Source: Desulfuromonadales bacterium (lineage in GTDB: Bacteria; Desulfobacterota; Desulfuromonadia; Desulfuromonadales; BM103). From it: a stretch of 5,376 bases of DNA. The notes under the pieces were generated by a model that saw nothing but the letters and a program-made list of their open reading frames with translations, ran no database searches and had not been told where the DNA came from. Every line of letters starts with the position of its first letter. The first letter of the stretch is position 1. The position numbers and the translations under genes were made by a program. Location: contig JAOUDB010000205.1 in the NCBI GenBank assembly GCA_029859485.1, positions 1 to 5,376 of the forward strand, given 5' to 3'. Below, piece by piece: positions 1-5,376 of this stretch.

Positions 1-1
1 G

Positions 2-502
2 ACCGGCCTGAACAGCAGCAACTTTGACTTCGGCAGTTACAATGGCTACAGAAGCTCCTTCAACAGCTCCAGCGACAGCTACACCATCGGCCTCGACATC
101 TCCAGTTTCGTTGTCGACACCGATTACCTGGTCACCGCAACGGTTACCAGTGGCGGATTGCAAGACAGCGACATGCTGGTGATTCGCAAAGCAAGCTCAA
201 AAACAATTTATATCTCGGATATCTCCTACGAGAAGGTATTCAAGAACCTGCGCGTTTACCTCACTGTCAAAGAGCTAACCGGCTCCACGGTGGCCGGCGC
301 AGCAATCAATCTGACTCTCAAACGTGATGGTTCAAGCTACAAAAACTATTCCATCACGACCAATGCTAACGGCGTTGCAGACTTGCGCGTCGGCAACGCC
401 AAAAGAGGTTATTACACCATCGCCGTAAACAGTATCAGCAGCGCTGGAGCCACCTATGATCCGACCCTGAACACCACTGATACGGGCTACGATGTCCCGT
501 AG
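2..502 (+). CDS. C-terminal part of a probable secreted/surface protein with an Ig-like domain (5' truncated by window edge)
   Basis: The frame is open from position 2 to the TAG at 500-502, giving 166 residues. A TTG at 158 lies inside this frame, but nothing supports a start there, so the gene very likely begins upstream of the window. The visible protein is rich in Ser, Thr, Asn, Gly and Tyr, with alternating hydrophobic residues typical of beta-sandwich domains. It has no membrane segment and few charged residues, as in exported proteins. Residues about 75-166 look like a bacterial Ig-like or carboxypeptidase-regulatory-like fold: a strand with LRVYLTVKE, then VAGAAINLTLK, a turn with TTNANGVADLRV, and the ending AGATYDPTLNTTDTG. 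The pattern 'G..Y.I.V..I..AG.TYDP..N' resembles small C-terminal domains appended to secreted proteases and other exported proteins. Catalytic domains, if any, lie outside the window, so the enzyme class is unknown. The gene converges on the kinase gene. Confidence 0.75.
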   Translation, partial: TGLNSSNFDFGSYNGYRSSFNSSSDSYTIGLDISSFVVDTDYLVTATVTSGGLQDSDMLVIRKASSKTIYISDISYEKVFKNLRVYLTVKELTGSTVAGAAINLTLKRDGSSYKNYSITTNANGVADLRVGNAKRGYYTIAVNSISSAGATYDPTLNTTDTGYDVP

Positions 503-516
503 TTTTGTGATAAAAA

Positions 517-546
517 GCATACAGACAACACGCATACAAACAACAC
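517..546. repeat. 15-bp tandem duplication
   Basis: Two adjacent 15-bp units, gcatacagacaacac (517-531) and gcatacaaacaacac (532-546), differ at one base. They lie 15 bp after the stop of the upstream gene and just before a hairpin. The repeat could be a replication-slippage product. No function is evident. Confidence 0.8.
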
Positions 547-575
547 AAGAGGCCCTCGATTTGAGAGCCCCTTGT
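545..575 (+). terminator. Imperfect hairpin after the partial secreted-protein gene, possible terminator
   Basis: The left arm acaagaggccctc (545-557) can pair with gagagccccttgt (563-575) across a 5-nt loop, with 11 of 13 positions matched. It begins 43 nt after the TAG stop. No run of T follows, so it may act as an RNA 3'-end stabiliser or a factor-assisted terminator rather than a classical intrinsic terminator. Confidence 0.35.
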
Positions 576-644
576 CAATAGTAGCTAACGGCTGGCAGAT
601 GAACGACCTCGCAGCAAGCCACGAGGGTGCAACAGCCTGCTACC

Positions 645-665
645 CTTGCAAAATCACGCTGCAAG
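645..665. repeat. Short inverted repeat in convergent intergenic region
   Basis: CTTGCA (645-650) and TGCAAG (660-665) are perfect 6-bp inverted arms with a 9-nt spacer. Other short complementary pairs lie nearby: ACCTCG/CGAGG (606-611 with 622-626) and AGGGT/ACCCT (624-628 with 642-646). Together, 606-665 could form a small folded element. Nothing else recognisable was found between the terminator-like hairpin at 545 and the kinase terminator. Confidence 0.4.
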
Positions 666-694
666 CTGCTGGGAATTAGACCCGCCATTTTGAT

Positions 695-713
695 AAAAAA
701 GGCATGACATACC
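695..713 (-). terminator. Probable intrinsic terminator of the hybrid histidine kinase gene
   Basis: Read on the minus strand, this is GGTAT-GTC-ATGCC followed immediately by six T residues. The 5-bp stem includes one G-U pair and can be lengthened by two further G-U pairs using the T-run. It lies 60 nt past the kinase stop codon, in the orientation expected for a terminator of that gene. The stem is short, so efficiency may be modest. Confidence 0.45.
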
Positions 714-772
714 CCGATCAATGCAAAAGGGTCTCTCTCTCAAGAGTGTCTTCGGCTCGCGACTTTATTTTA

Positions 773-3379
773 TCAGTCGTCGTCAAGCACCTTACGCACT
801 GTCAGTGCCAAAGCCTGCTTGGTCAAAGGTTTCATGATAAACGTCTTGATTCCAACCGCCTTGGCTGTTTCGTCCGAGGTGGTCGCACTGAACCCGGTAC
901 AAAGGATAATTGGAATATCCGGCCTGACCTTAAGGATCTGCTCAGACAATTGCATTCCGGTGATGTTCGGCATGGTCTGATCCGTGAAGATCAGATCAAA
1001 GGCTTGGGGGTCGGAGCGAAACAACTCCATTGCATCCTCACCGCTTGTCGCGATTGTGACTTCATAACCAAGCGATTCCAAGAGCTTCTGGCCCAGTCTA
1101 ACCAAAGCCTCTTCATCATCGACAAAAAGAATGCGCTCCTTGCCCCTGGGTAGCGGCTCCTGTGCAGCAACCTCTTGAACCACTTCATTAAACAGTCGAG
1201 GCAGGTAAACCGTGAACATAGTCCCCTGTCCTGGTGTTGCCTCCACGGTTATTGCCCCACCATGGCCTATGATGATGCCATGCACTACGGAGAGCCCCAG
1301 CCCACTCCCTTCACCAAACTTCTTAGTCGTAAAATAGGGCTCGAAAATACGTTCAAGTGTCGCCTGTCCCATACCGTGGCCTGTGTCAGATATGGTAAAA
1401 CGAACATAGGCCCCTTCATGAAGTTCGGGCGAGGAGGCCGCGAGTTCTGCGTCCACATGAAGATTGTCCAAGGTCACCTTGAGAGTTCCGCCATTTTCCT
1501 GCATAGCGTGGCAGGCATTGGTCCCCAGGTTCATAATGACCTGGTGAATCTGGGTTGGGTCAGCGAGTACCGGGCCGGTCTCTTCGTTGATCTCCAGGCA
1601 AACCTTGATTGTCTTCGGGATGGTGGCCCGCAGCAGTTCAAGAGCCTCCTTGATGATCGGGTTGATCAAGGTAGGCGAACGCTCCTGCTCCGTCTGTTGA
1701 CCAAACATCAGAATCTTCTGAACCAACTCTTTGGCGCGGTGGGCGGCCTTCAAGACTTCGCTCAGGGGAAACTGGTTCTGTGATCCAACCGGCAGATCAG
1801 CCATGGCGAATTCTGTATAACCGATTACTGCCGTCAGGATGTTGTTAAAGTCATGGGCGATGCCACCCGCAAGCGTTCCAACAGCCTCAATTCTCTGGCT
1901 CTGGCGAAGCTGTTTTTCCAGTGATCTCTGCTCTGTAATATCGGCAAAAATGCCGAGTATGCCAACCACCTCTCCAGCTTCGTTGCGCAGAGGAACCTTG
2001 CTGGTCAACAAGATGGCTTTTCTACCATCAGCCTGCAGTTGCGGTTCTTCGATATCGAGTAACGGTTCACCACTCTCCATAACGGCCTGATCGCATTGAC
2101 GGTAAAATTCGGCCTCTTTTTTTTCCCAGGCCAGATCAAAGTCTGTTTTGCCAACAATGTTTTCCGGCTTGTCGAGCCCTGCCACTTTAGCAAAATTAAG
2201 ATTGCAGCCCTGGAATACGGAATCACGGTCCTTCCAGAAAACACAATGAGGGATATTATTAAGGATGTTCGTCAACAGGACATTCTTGTCTGAGAGTCTT
2301 CGTTGAGCTGTTTTGCGTTCGCTGATGTCCCGGATTGATTCAATGGCACCGACGTAATTGCCATCTTGATCAAGCAGGGGTGAAGCGGTGGCCCATAAAT
2401 TGGCGTTTTTGCCACTATGGGAGAGGGTAAGAGTTGTTTCAGCAAACAGGGTGACGCCATTTTTGTCCAAATAATCGTAGTGCCCGCTGGTTTTAGAAAG
2501 ATCACTATAAACAGCATCGATCAACATGGGGCACCGCTTACCGTAGAAAGCCATGGAGTATTCGTAGCTACCTTTGCCGAGGATGGCATCTTTATGTACA
2601 TTGGTCATTTCCTCCATGGCCCGGTTCCATGCCACAACCTTGCCGTCCCGGTCGATAACGAAGGTCGCGTCAGGCAGGAATTCGATAATGTCCAGTAATT
2701 GCCTGTGGGCAATACGAAGTTCTTTTTCGGCCTTGCGCTGCTGAGCCGATGACCGTTTCGATTGAAAACCGAAGAACACCGAAGCCAGCAACACTCCAGT
2801 ACCGACCAGGAACAGGAAAACCGATGACTTATGGATGAGATTATCCAGGGCCGCCTTGCGTTCAGTGATGTTGTAATCGATCTCAACCGCACCGACAAAT
2901 TGCCCGGCGCGCCTGATCGGCACGCAGGTCTGTACCACAGAGGCCTTCGCCGGTTGCCCTTCCGGGGAAATATAGGAGAGATAACTCACTTTGGTGTAAG
3001 TCCCTCCCTTGGCGACCTTTTCGACGAAAAAGGCCTGGCGATTGATCCGGCTGATCTCCTCGCTGGCCGTTGAAAAGGTAATAAGCCCATCCGCGGAGAA
3101 GATTCTGAGGTTCACCAGACCAAAGGTACGCTTTACCTCATGCATCTCTCTGACCAGGTCACCGAAAGCCGGCTCTTCCAGCGGCACACCCTCAATCTCC
3201 GGAAAAACAAAAGACGAGATATACAGGGCGATTCGGGTGGTATCCTGTTCCGTTGCCGCGATCAGCATCCGGTAGACTGCCGGTTGGAGGTTGAAAATAT
3301 TATAAGCCGGCAGCATGATCCCAGCCGAGGCGGCAATGAGCAGTGCAATGGCCAGTAATTTTGTTTTTTGCATGGTCAT
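773..3379 (-). CDS. Membrane-bound hybrid sensor histidine kinase/response regulator (Cache-like, PAS-PAS-HisKA-HATPase-REC)
   Basis: This is an 868-residue two-component sensor that should autophosphorylate on His and pass phosphate to its own receiver. A hydrophobic segment at residues 7-27 and a second at about 186-206 bracket an extracytoplasmic region (28-183). That region ends in a Cache/PDC-like strand pair ([19 protein letters not shown]). A short helical linker leads to PAS1 (about 226-353, containing [13 protein letters not shown]) and PAS2 (about 367-483, PAS_4-like, containing HCVFWKDRD). HisKA carries the phosphoacceptor His509 in GGIAHDFNN. The ATPase domain shows the N box (Asn617, Asn621), G1 DTGHGM (665-670), F box FEPYFTTK (679-686) and G2 GEGSGLGLS (689-697). 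The receiver (about 748-866) has the acidic pair Asp754/Asp755, phosphoacceptor Asp800, Thr828 and Lys850-Pro851. All key catalytic residues are intact. The first ATG is preferred because AGAGAG lies 7 nt upstream; a second ATG is two codons later. No partner regulator or HPt gene is in the window, so the signal and output are unknown. Confidence 0.95.
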   Translation of the reverse strand: MTMQKTKLLAIALLIAASAGIMLPAYNIFNLQPAVYRMLIAATEQDTTRIALYISSFVFPEIEGVPLEEPAFGDLVREMHEVKRTFGLVNLRIFSADGLITFSTASEEISRINRQAFFVEKVAKGGTYTKVSYLSYISPEGQPAKASVVQTCVPIRRAGQFVGAVEIDYNITERKAALDNLIHKSSVFLFLVGTGVLLASVFFGFQSKRSSAQQRKAEKELRIAHRQLLDIIEFLPDATFVIDRDGKVVAWNRAMEEMTNVHKDAILGKGSYEYSMAFYGKRCPMLIDAVYSDLSKTSGHYDYLDKNGVTLFAETTLTLSHSGKNANLWATASPLLDQDGNYVGAIESIRDISERKTAQRRLSDKNVLLTNILNNIPHCVFWKDRDSVFQGCNLNFAKVAGLDKPENIVGKTDFDLAWEKKEAEFYRQCDQAVMESGEPLLDIEEPQLQADGRKAILLTSKVPLRNEAGEVVGILGIFADITEQRSLEKQLRQSQRIEAVGTLAGGIAHDFNNILTAVIGYTEFAMADLPVGSQNQFPLSEVLKAAHRAKELVQKILMFGQQTEQERSPTLINPIIKEALELLRATIPKTIKVCLEINEETGPVLADPTQIHQVIMNLGTNACHAMQENGGTLKVTLDNLHVDAELAASSPELHEGAYVRFTISDTGHGMGQATLERIFEPYFTTKKFGEGSGLGLSVVHGIIIGHGGAITVEATPGQGTMFTVYLPRLFNEVVQEVAAQEPLPRGKERILFVDDEEALVRLGQKLLESLGYEVTIATSGEDAMELFRSDPQAFDLIFTDQTMPNITGMQLSEQILKVRPDIPIILCTGFSATTSDETAKAVGIKTFIMKPLTKQALALTVRKVLDDD

Positions 3380-3386
3380 TTTTCTA

Positions 3387-3392
3387 CTCTCT
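3387..3392 (-). promoter_or_regulatory. Ribosome binding site of the kinase gene
   Basis: On the minus strand AGAGAG precedes the ATG at 3379 by 7 nt (tagaaaa). This spacing favours the first of two closely spaced ATGs; the second lies 13 nt away from the motif. Confidence 0.6.
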
Positions 3393-3414
3393 TGTATTCG
3401 GCATTAGAACATTT

Positions 3415-3442
3415 CTCAAACACTGATGGTTTGAGGTTTGAG
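3415..3442. promoter_or_regulatory. Inverted plus direct 7-bp repeat upstream of the kinase, candidate operator or leader hairpin
   Basis: CTCAAAC (3415-3421) is the exact reverse complement of GTTTGAG at 3429-3435, with a 7-bp spacer. A second GTTTGAG follows directly at 3436-3442. The element sits 36-63 bp upstream of the kinase start codon, where a regulator could act or where the leader RNA could form a 7-bp hairpin. The protein or signal involved is unknown. Confidence 0.4.
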
Positions 3443-3542
3443 TTTTGCGAATAGATTATTGTACAGGCCCCGGGAAGGTAAAGCTGGTTGTTCACTCTTG
3501 CCGGGAACAGATTGTCCAGCCAATCAAGCTCTCTTTTTCACG

Positions 3543-3570
3543 AACCTGAGATTCTCACATTCAACAGGTT
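3543..3570. repeat. Inverted repeat AACCTG-N16-CAGGTT
   Basis: The 6-bp arms at 3543-3548 and 3565-3570 are perfectly complementary. Their centres are 22 bp apart, about two helical turns. A smaller palindrome, TGAG-att-CTCA, is nested inside. It could be a binding site for a dimeric regulator of either divergent gene, but arms this short may also arise by chance. Confidence 0.3.
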
Positions 3571-3718
3571 ATCCAAGGCATTCCAAAGTCTGGCGAAATA
3601 ATTAACGCACAGTGTATACAAGATATGCCTTATGGCAACCAGTAAGACCTAGGGACATCCATGACAAGTAACAAAAGGGTAAAACTGAGATTTCACTTCA
3701 AGTTACAGATCTGATTCA

Positions 3719-3752
3719 TCGGGATTGGGATGTCTCCCCAGCGCGTCCCCGA
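3719..3752 (+). promoter_or_regulatory. Nested GC-rich stem-loop in the presumed glgC leader
   Basis: The inner arms TTGGGA (3725-3730) and TCCCCA (3735-3740) pair across a TGTC loop with one bulge. The outer arms TCGGGA (3719-3724) and TCCCCGA (3746-3752) pair with one bulge. It is the first of three consecutive predicted hairpins ahead of glgC. No T-run follows, so it is not a standard terminator. Confidence 0.35.
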
Positions 3753-3763
3753 GGCCAAGACAA

Positions 3764-3794
3764 CCTGATGGTCGCGGTGACCTTGAGCATCAGG
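3764..3794 (+). promoter_or_regulatory. Second stem-loop in the presumed glgC leader
   Basis: CCTGATG (3764-3770) and CATCAGG (3788-3794) form a perfect 7-bp stem. GTC (3771-3773) and GAC (3779-3781) can stack on top, leaving a GCGGT loop and an asymmetric bulge on the 3' side. Its place between the first hairpin and the hairpin at 3814 suggests an ordered leader RNA. Confidence 0.4.
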
Positions 3795-3813
3795 ACTCTT
3801 GCGATATACTTCA

Positions 3814-3835
3814 TAGGCAAAATCACTTTTGCTTG
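3814..3835 (+). promoter_or_regulatory. Third stem-loop in the presumed glgC leader
   Basis: GCAAAA (3817-3822) and TTTTGC (3827-3832) form a perfect 6-bp stem with a TCAC tetraloop. It extends to 9 bp through G-U, A-U and U-G pairs at 3814-3816 with 3833-3835. It ends 30 nt before the glgC Shine-Dalgarno sequence. Just downstream, CCTTG (3841-3845) is complementary to CAAGG (3865-3869), which overlaps that Shine-Dalgarno. Confidence 0.4.
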
Positions 3836-3865
3836 CCCAACCTTGATCATTGGCACTTTTCCCCC

Positions 3866-3871
3866 AAGGAG
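3866..3871 (+). promoter_or_regulatory. Strong ribosome binding site that sets the glgC start
   Basis: AAGGAG is followed by a 6-nt spacer (attcca) and then TTG at 3878. This near-ideal Shine-Dalgarno match decides the start codon, because there is no in-frame ATG between here and the conserved N-terminal GlgC motifs. The frame is also open upstream to a TTG at 3725, but that start has no comparable site. Confidence 0.8.
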
Positions 3872-3877
3872 ATTCCA

Positions 3878-5146
3878 TTGCCTGACAATCCAAAAGCAAA
3901 GGTCGTCTATCGTTTTTTAGGCCATCTCACTCGTGACACATTAGCACTGGTATTAGCAGGCGGACGGGGCACCAGGCTGCACGAGTTGACCGATTTAAGG
4001 GCCAAACCTGCCGTTCACTTCGGCGGCAAGTACCGCATTATCGACTTTCCGCTCTCCAACTGTGTTAACTCGGGAATTCGTAAGATCGGCGTGCTGACTC
4101 AATACAAATCGCACTCGCTGATCCGGCACCTGGTGCGTGGCTGGAGTCATTTCAAGATGGAGCTTGGCGAATACATCGAAATATTGCCGGCCTCCCAGCA
4201 ATCCTCTGATAACTGGTACCAGGGCACCGCGGATGCGGTCTATCAGAATATCGGTTTCATCCGTGAGACAAGGCCCAAGTATGTCATGATTCTATCCGGT
4301 GATCACATCTACAAGATGGACTATCGGCCCATGCTGCTGGCTCACGTGGAAACGGGCTCAGACCTCACAGTCTCTTGCCTCGAAGTACCGATCGAAGAAG
4401 CGGCTGGCGAGTTCGGCGTGATGACCGTCGATGACAACAACCGGATCATACAGTTTGATGAAAAGCCGAAACAGCCGAACCCCCTCCCCGGAAAACCGGG
4501 AAAGACCCTGGCCTCCATGGGCAACTACATCTTCAACACAGATTTTCTTCTGGAAATTCTTGAAAGAGACGGCAAGAGTCCTGATTCCGAACATGATTTT
4601 GGCAAAAACATTATTCCGAACATTCTCGAGGACCATAAGGTCTACGCCTACCCGTTTCTGGATCCAGAAACCGACGCGTTGTCCTACTGGCGAGATGTGG
4701 GTTCGTTGGACGCCCTCTGGGAAGCCAACATGGAATTGATTTCGCCAGACCCGGAGCTCAATCTTTACGATCAGAACTGGCCGATCTGGACCTACCAGAG
4801 GCAACTGGCCCCGGCAAAATTTGTCTTTGATGATGACGGACGACGGGGCATGGCCGTCGATTCCGCGGTTTCGGGCGGCTGCATCATCTCCGGCTCCCAC
4901 CTCAGAAGAACTCTGCTGTTTTCAGACGTCAGGATCCATTCTTACTCGAAGATCGAGGAAACGATCGTCTTGCCGGGGAGCACCATCAATCGGCATTGCA
5001 AAATCAAGCGCGCGATCATCGATAGCGCCTGCATTGTTCCGGAGGGTTCCGTGATCGGCTATGATGCCGAGCAGGACAGAGCCAATGGTTTTCGTGTTTC
5101 AGCAAAAGGAGTGGTGCTGGTAACCCGTGAGATGTTGGGACAGTAA
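3878..5146 (+). CDS. glgC: Glucose-1-phosphate adenylyltransferase (ADP-glucose pyrophosphorylase)
   Basis: This cytoplasmic enzyme makes ADP-glucose and pyrophosphate from ATP and glucose-1-phosphate, the committed step of bacterial glycogen synthesis. From the TTG start the protein is 422 residues, close to the usual 420-430 of the family. Motifs in order are LAGGRGTRL (26-34, nucleotide loop), [16 protein letters not shown] (42-57), TQYKSHS (74-80), [10 protein letters not shown] (112-121, with Tyr114), [10 protein letters not shown] (140-149, with Asp142 matching the E. coli catalytic Asp), FDEKP (193-197, Lys196 matching the glucose-1-phosphate-binding Lys195), HDFGKNIIP (239-247) and YWRDVGS (270-276). 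Residues from about 300 onward form the left-handed beta-helix region ([16 protein letters not shown]) and end in VLVTREML. The position matching E. coli Lys39, a fructose-1,6-bisphosphate contact, is Leu40 here, so its activator response may differ. No glgA or glgB is visible in the window. Confidence 0.96.
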   Translation: MPDNPKAKVVYRFLGHLTRDTLALVLAGGRGTRLHELTDLRAKPAVHFGGKYRIIDFPLSNCVNSGIRKIGVLTQYKSHSLIRHLVRGWSHFKMELGEYIEILPASQQSSDNWYQGTADAVYQNIGFIRETRPKYVMILSGDHIYKMDYRPMLLAHVETGSDLTVSCLEVPIEEAAGEFGVMTVDDNNRIIQFDEKPKQPNPLPGKPGKTLASMGNYIFNTDFLLEILERDGKSPDSEHDFGKNIIPNILEDHKVYAYPFLDPETDALSYWRDVGSLDALWEANMELISPDPELNLYDQNWPIWTYQRQLAPAKFVFDDDGRRGMAVDSAVSGGCIISGSHLRRTLLFSDVRIHSYSKIEETIVLPGSTINRHCKIKRAIIDSACIVPEGSVIGYDAEQDRANGFRVSAKGVVLVTREMLGQ

Positions 5147-5160
5147 AACGGGACCAGCTT

Positions 5161-5298
5161 TTATCTTTGAGCTGATTCAAGAGTCACGACCTGACCCCAG
5201 GCAAAAGAGCTTTGTTGCAGCCGTTCTTTGTTCCCATAGCTCACCGTTGTGATACATGAGAATCGATATTTTGTTCCCAACTCAGAGTCCATCTCGGT
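5161..5298 (-). other. Open frame continuing in phase past the TGA of the downstream-edge gene; possible 43-aa ORF
   Basis: After the TGA at 5299-5301 (minus strand) the same frame stays open for 45 codons to a TAA at 5161-5163. Within it an ATG at 5290-5292 gives a 43-residue ORF (MDSELGTKYRF... ending TLESAQR). A weak GAAGG lies about 11 nt before this ATG. I do not recognise the peptide. An open stretch of this length can easily occur by chance. It could be a small gene translated after the upstream one, a remnant of a longer protein cut by a nonsense mutation, or noise. Confidence 0.15.
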
Positions 5299-5376
5299 TC
5301 AGACCTTCCCCACCGGCGCCAGGTAAAGCGTAAATTCGTTCTCTCCATCGACCCGTAAAAGCGCGTCCATCTTCTC
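5299..5376 (-). CDS. C-terminal 25 residues of a gene cut by the window edge, possibly a SagB/nitroreductase-type dehydrogenase
   Basis: On the minus strand the frame reads in from the window edge and stops at TGA (5299-5301). The last 25 residues are EKMDALLRVDG, then ENEFTLYLAPVGKV. The pattern 'LL.vDGE.E..LYL.pVGK' at the very end of the protein resembles the C-terminus of SagB/ThcOx-type, FMN-dependent nitroreductase-fold dehydrogenases, as I remember that family. This rests on one short motif, so the family call is tentative; that the segment is coding is more likely. Its orientation is convergent with glgC, leaving 152 bp between their stop codons. I see no good intrinsic terminator there: the best hairpin, CAGCT/AGCTG just after glgC, has only 5 bp and a long loop. 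Confidence 0.5.
   Translation of the reverse strand, partial: EKMDALLRVDGENEFTLYLAPVGKV

Larger units (their letters stand above)
3380..3877. other. 498-bp divergent intergenic region between the kinase gene and glgC
   Basis: No convincing protein gene lies here. It holds the kinase ribosome site (3387-3392), the CTCAAAC/GTTTGAG repeat element (3415-3442), the inverted repeat AACCTG/CAGGTT (3543-3548 and 3565-3570), the small palindrome TGCC-ttat-GGCA (near 3627-3638), three stem-loops in the presumed glgC leader (3719-3835) and the glgC ribosome site (3866-3871). I searched by eye for sigma-70 and sigma-54 promoters in both directions and found none with good -35/-10 or -24/-12 matches. The promoters remain unassigned. 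No known riboswitch consensus was recognised. Confidence 0.7.

Noticed and set aside
1175..1783. 202-residue plus-strand ORF inside the kinase gene (and the similar one at 704-1153)
   Set aside because: Both are antisense to the intact HisKA/HATPase and receiver coding region, and their translations look non-natural.
3491..3520. Possible sigma-54 promoter around TGG...TTGC near 3485-3499
   Set aside because: The spacing between GG and GC is 12 nt rather than the required 10, and the flanking consensus is absent.
3725..3877. N-terminal extension of GlgC starting at TTG 3725
   Set aside because: The extra 51 residues are rich in His, Cys and Pro and unlike GlgC N-termini. The strong AAGGAG site lies just before TTG 3878, and that start gives the normal family length.
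3693..3899. 68-residue minus-strand ORF overlapping the glgC start
   Set aside because: It begins at a TTG with no convincing ribosome site, runs antisense across the glgC ribosome site, and I recognise no family. A decayed gene fragment cannot be fully excluded.
4358..4900. 180-residue minus-strand ORF inside glgC
   Set aside because: It is an antisense shadow of a well-conserved glgC coding region, with no independent domain or ribosome site.
5149..5180. CAGCT/AGCTG hairpin after glgC as a terminator
   Set aside because: The stem has only 5 bp with a 10-nt loop and no T-run, which is too weak to call.
5227..5279. 10-bp direct repeat TTTGTTCCCA (5227-5236 and 5270-5279)
   Set aside because: Two short copies 43 bp apart, with only loosely similar flanks, are not enough to claim a functional element.

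Overview
The window comes from a bacterial chromosome of roughly even GC content. The hybrid sensor kinase with its PAS/Cache architecture, and the general protein style, suggest a Desulfobacterota (former Deltaproteobacteria) relative. That assignment is an inference, because no rRNA or other marker gene is present. Two complete genes dominate, a hybrid histidine kinase and glgC, with partial genes at both edges.

Layout: (1) Positions 2-502 (+) hold the C-terminal 166 residues of a probably secreted or surface protein that ends in an Ig-like/carrier-type beta domain. (2) Positions 503-772 are a convergent intergenic stretch with a 15-bp tandem duplication, several short hairpins and a likely terminator for the kinase. 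(3) Positions 773-3379 (-) encode an 868-residue membrane-bound hybrid histidine kinase: extracytoplasmic Cache-like sensor, two PAS domains, HisKA, HATPase and a C-terminal receiver. (4) Positions 3380-3877 are a 498-bp divergent intergenic region with inverted repeats just upstream of the kinase and a run of predicted stem-loops in front of glgC. (5) Positions 3878-5146 (+) encode GlgC, ADP-glucose pyrophosphorylase, which starts at a TTG behind a strong Shine-Dalgarno sequence. (6) Positions 5299-5376 (-) hold the last 25 codons of a gene that resembles the C-terminus of SagB/nitroreductase-type dehydrogenases. Its frame stays open for 45 more codons past the TGA stop.

How they work together: GlgC makes ADP-glucose for glycogen synthesis. 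The kinase senses an unknown extracytoplasmic signal. The two are divergently transcribed, but nothing in the sequence directly shows that the kinase controls glgC. I see no mobile element, CRISPR array, tRNA or rRNA, and no clear sign of a novel multi-gene system. The most interesting non-coding signals are the structured glgC leader and the repeat element upstream of the kinase.
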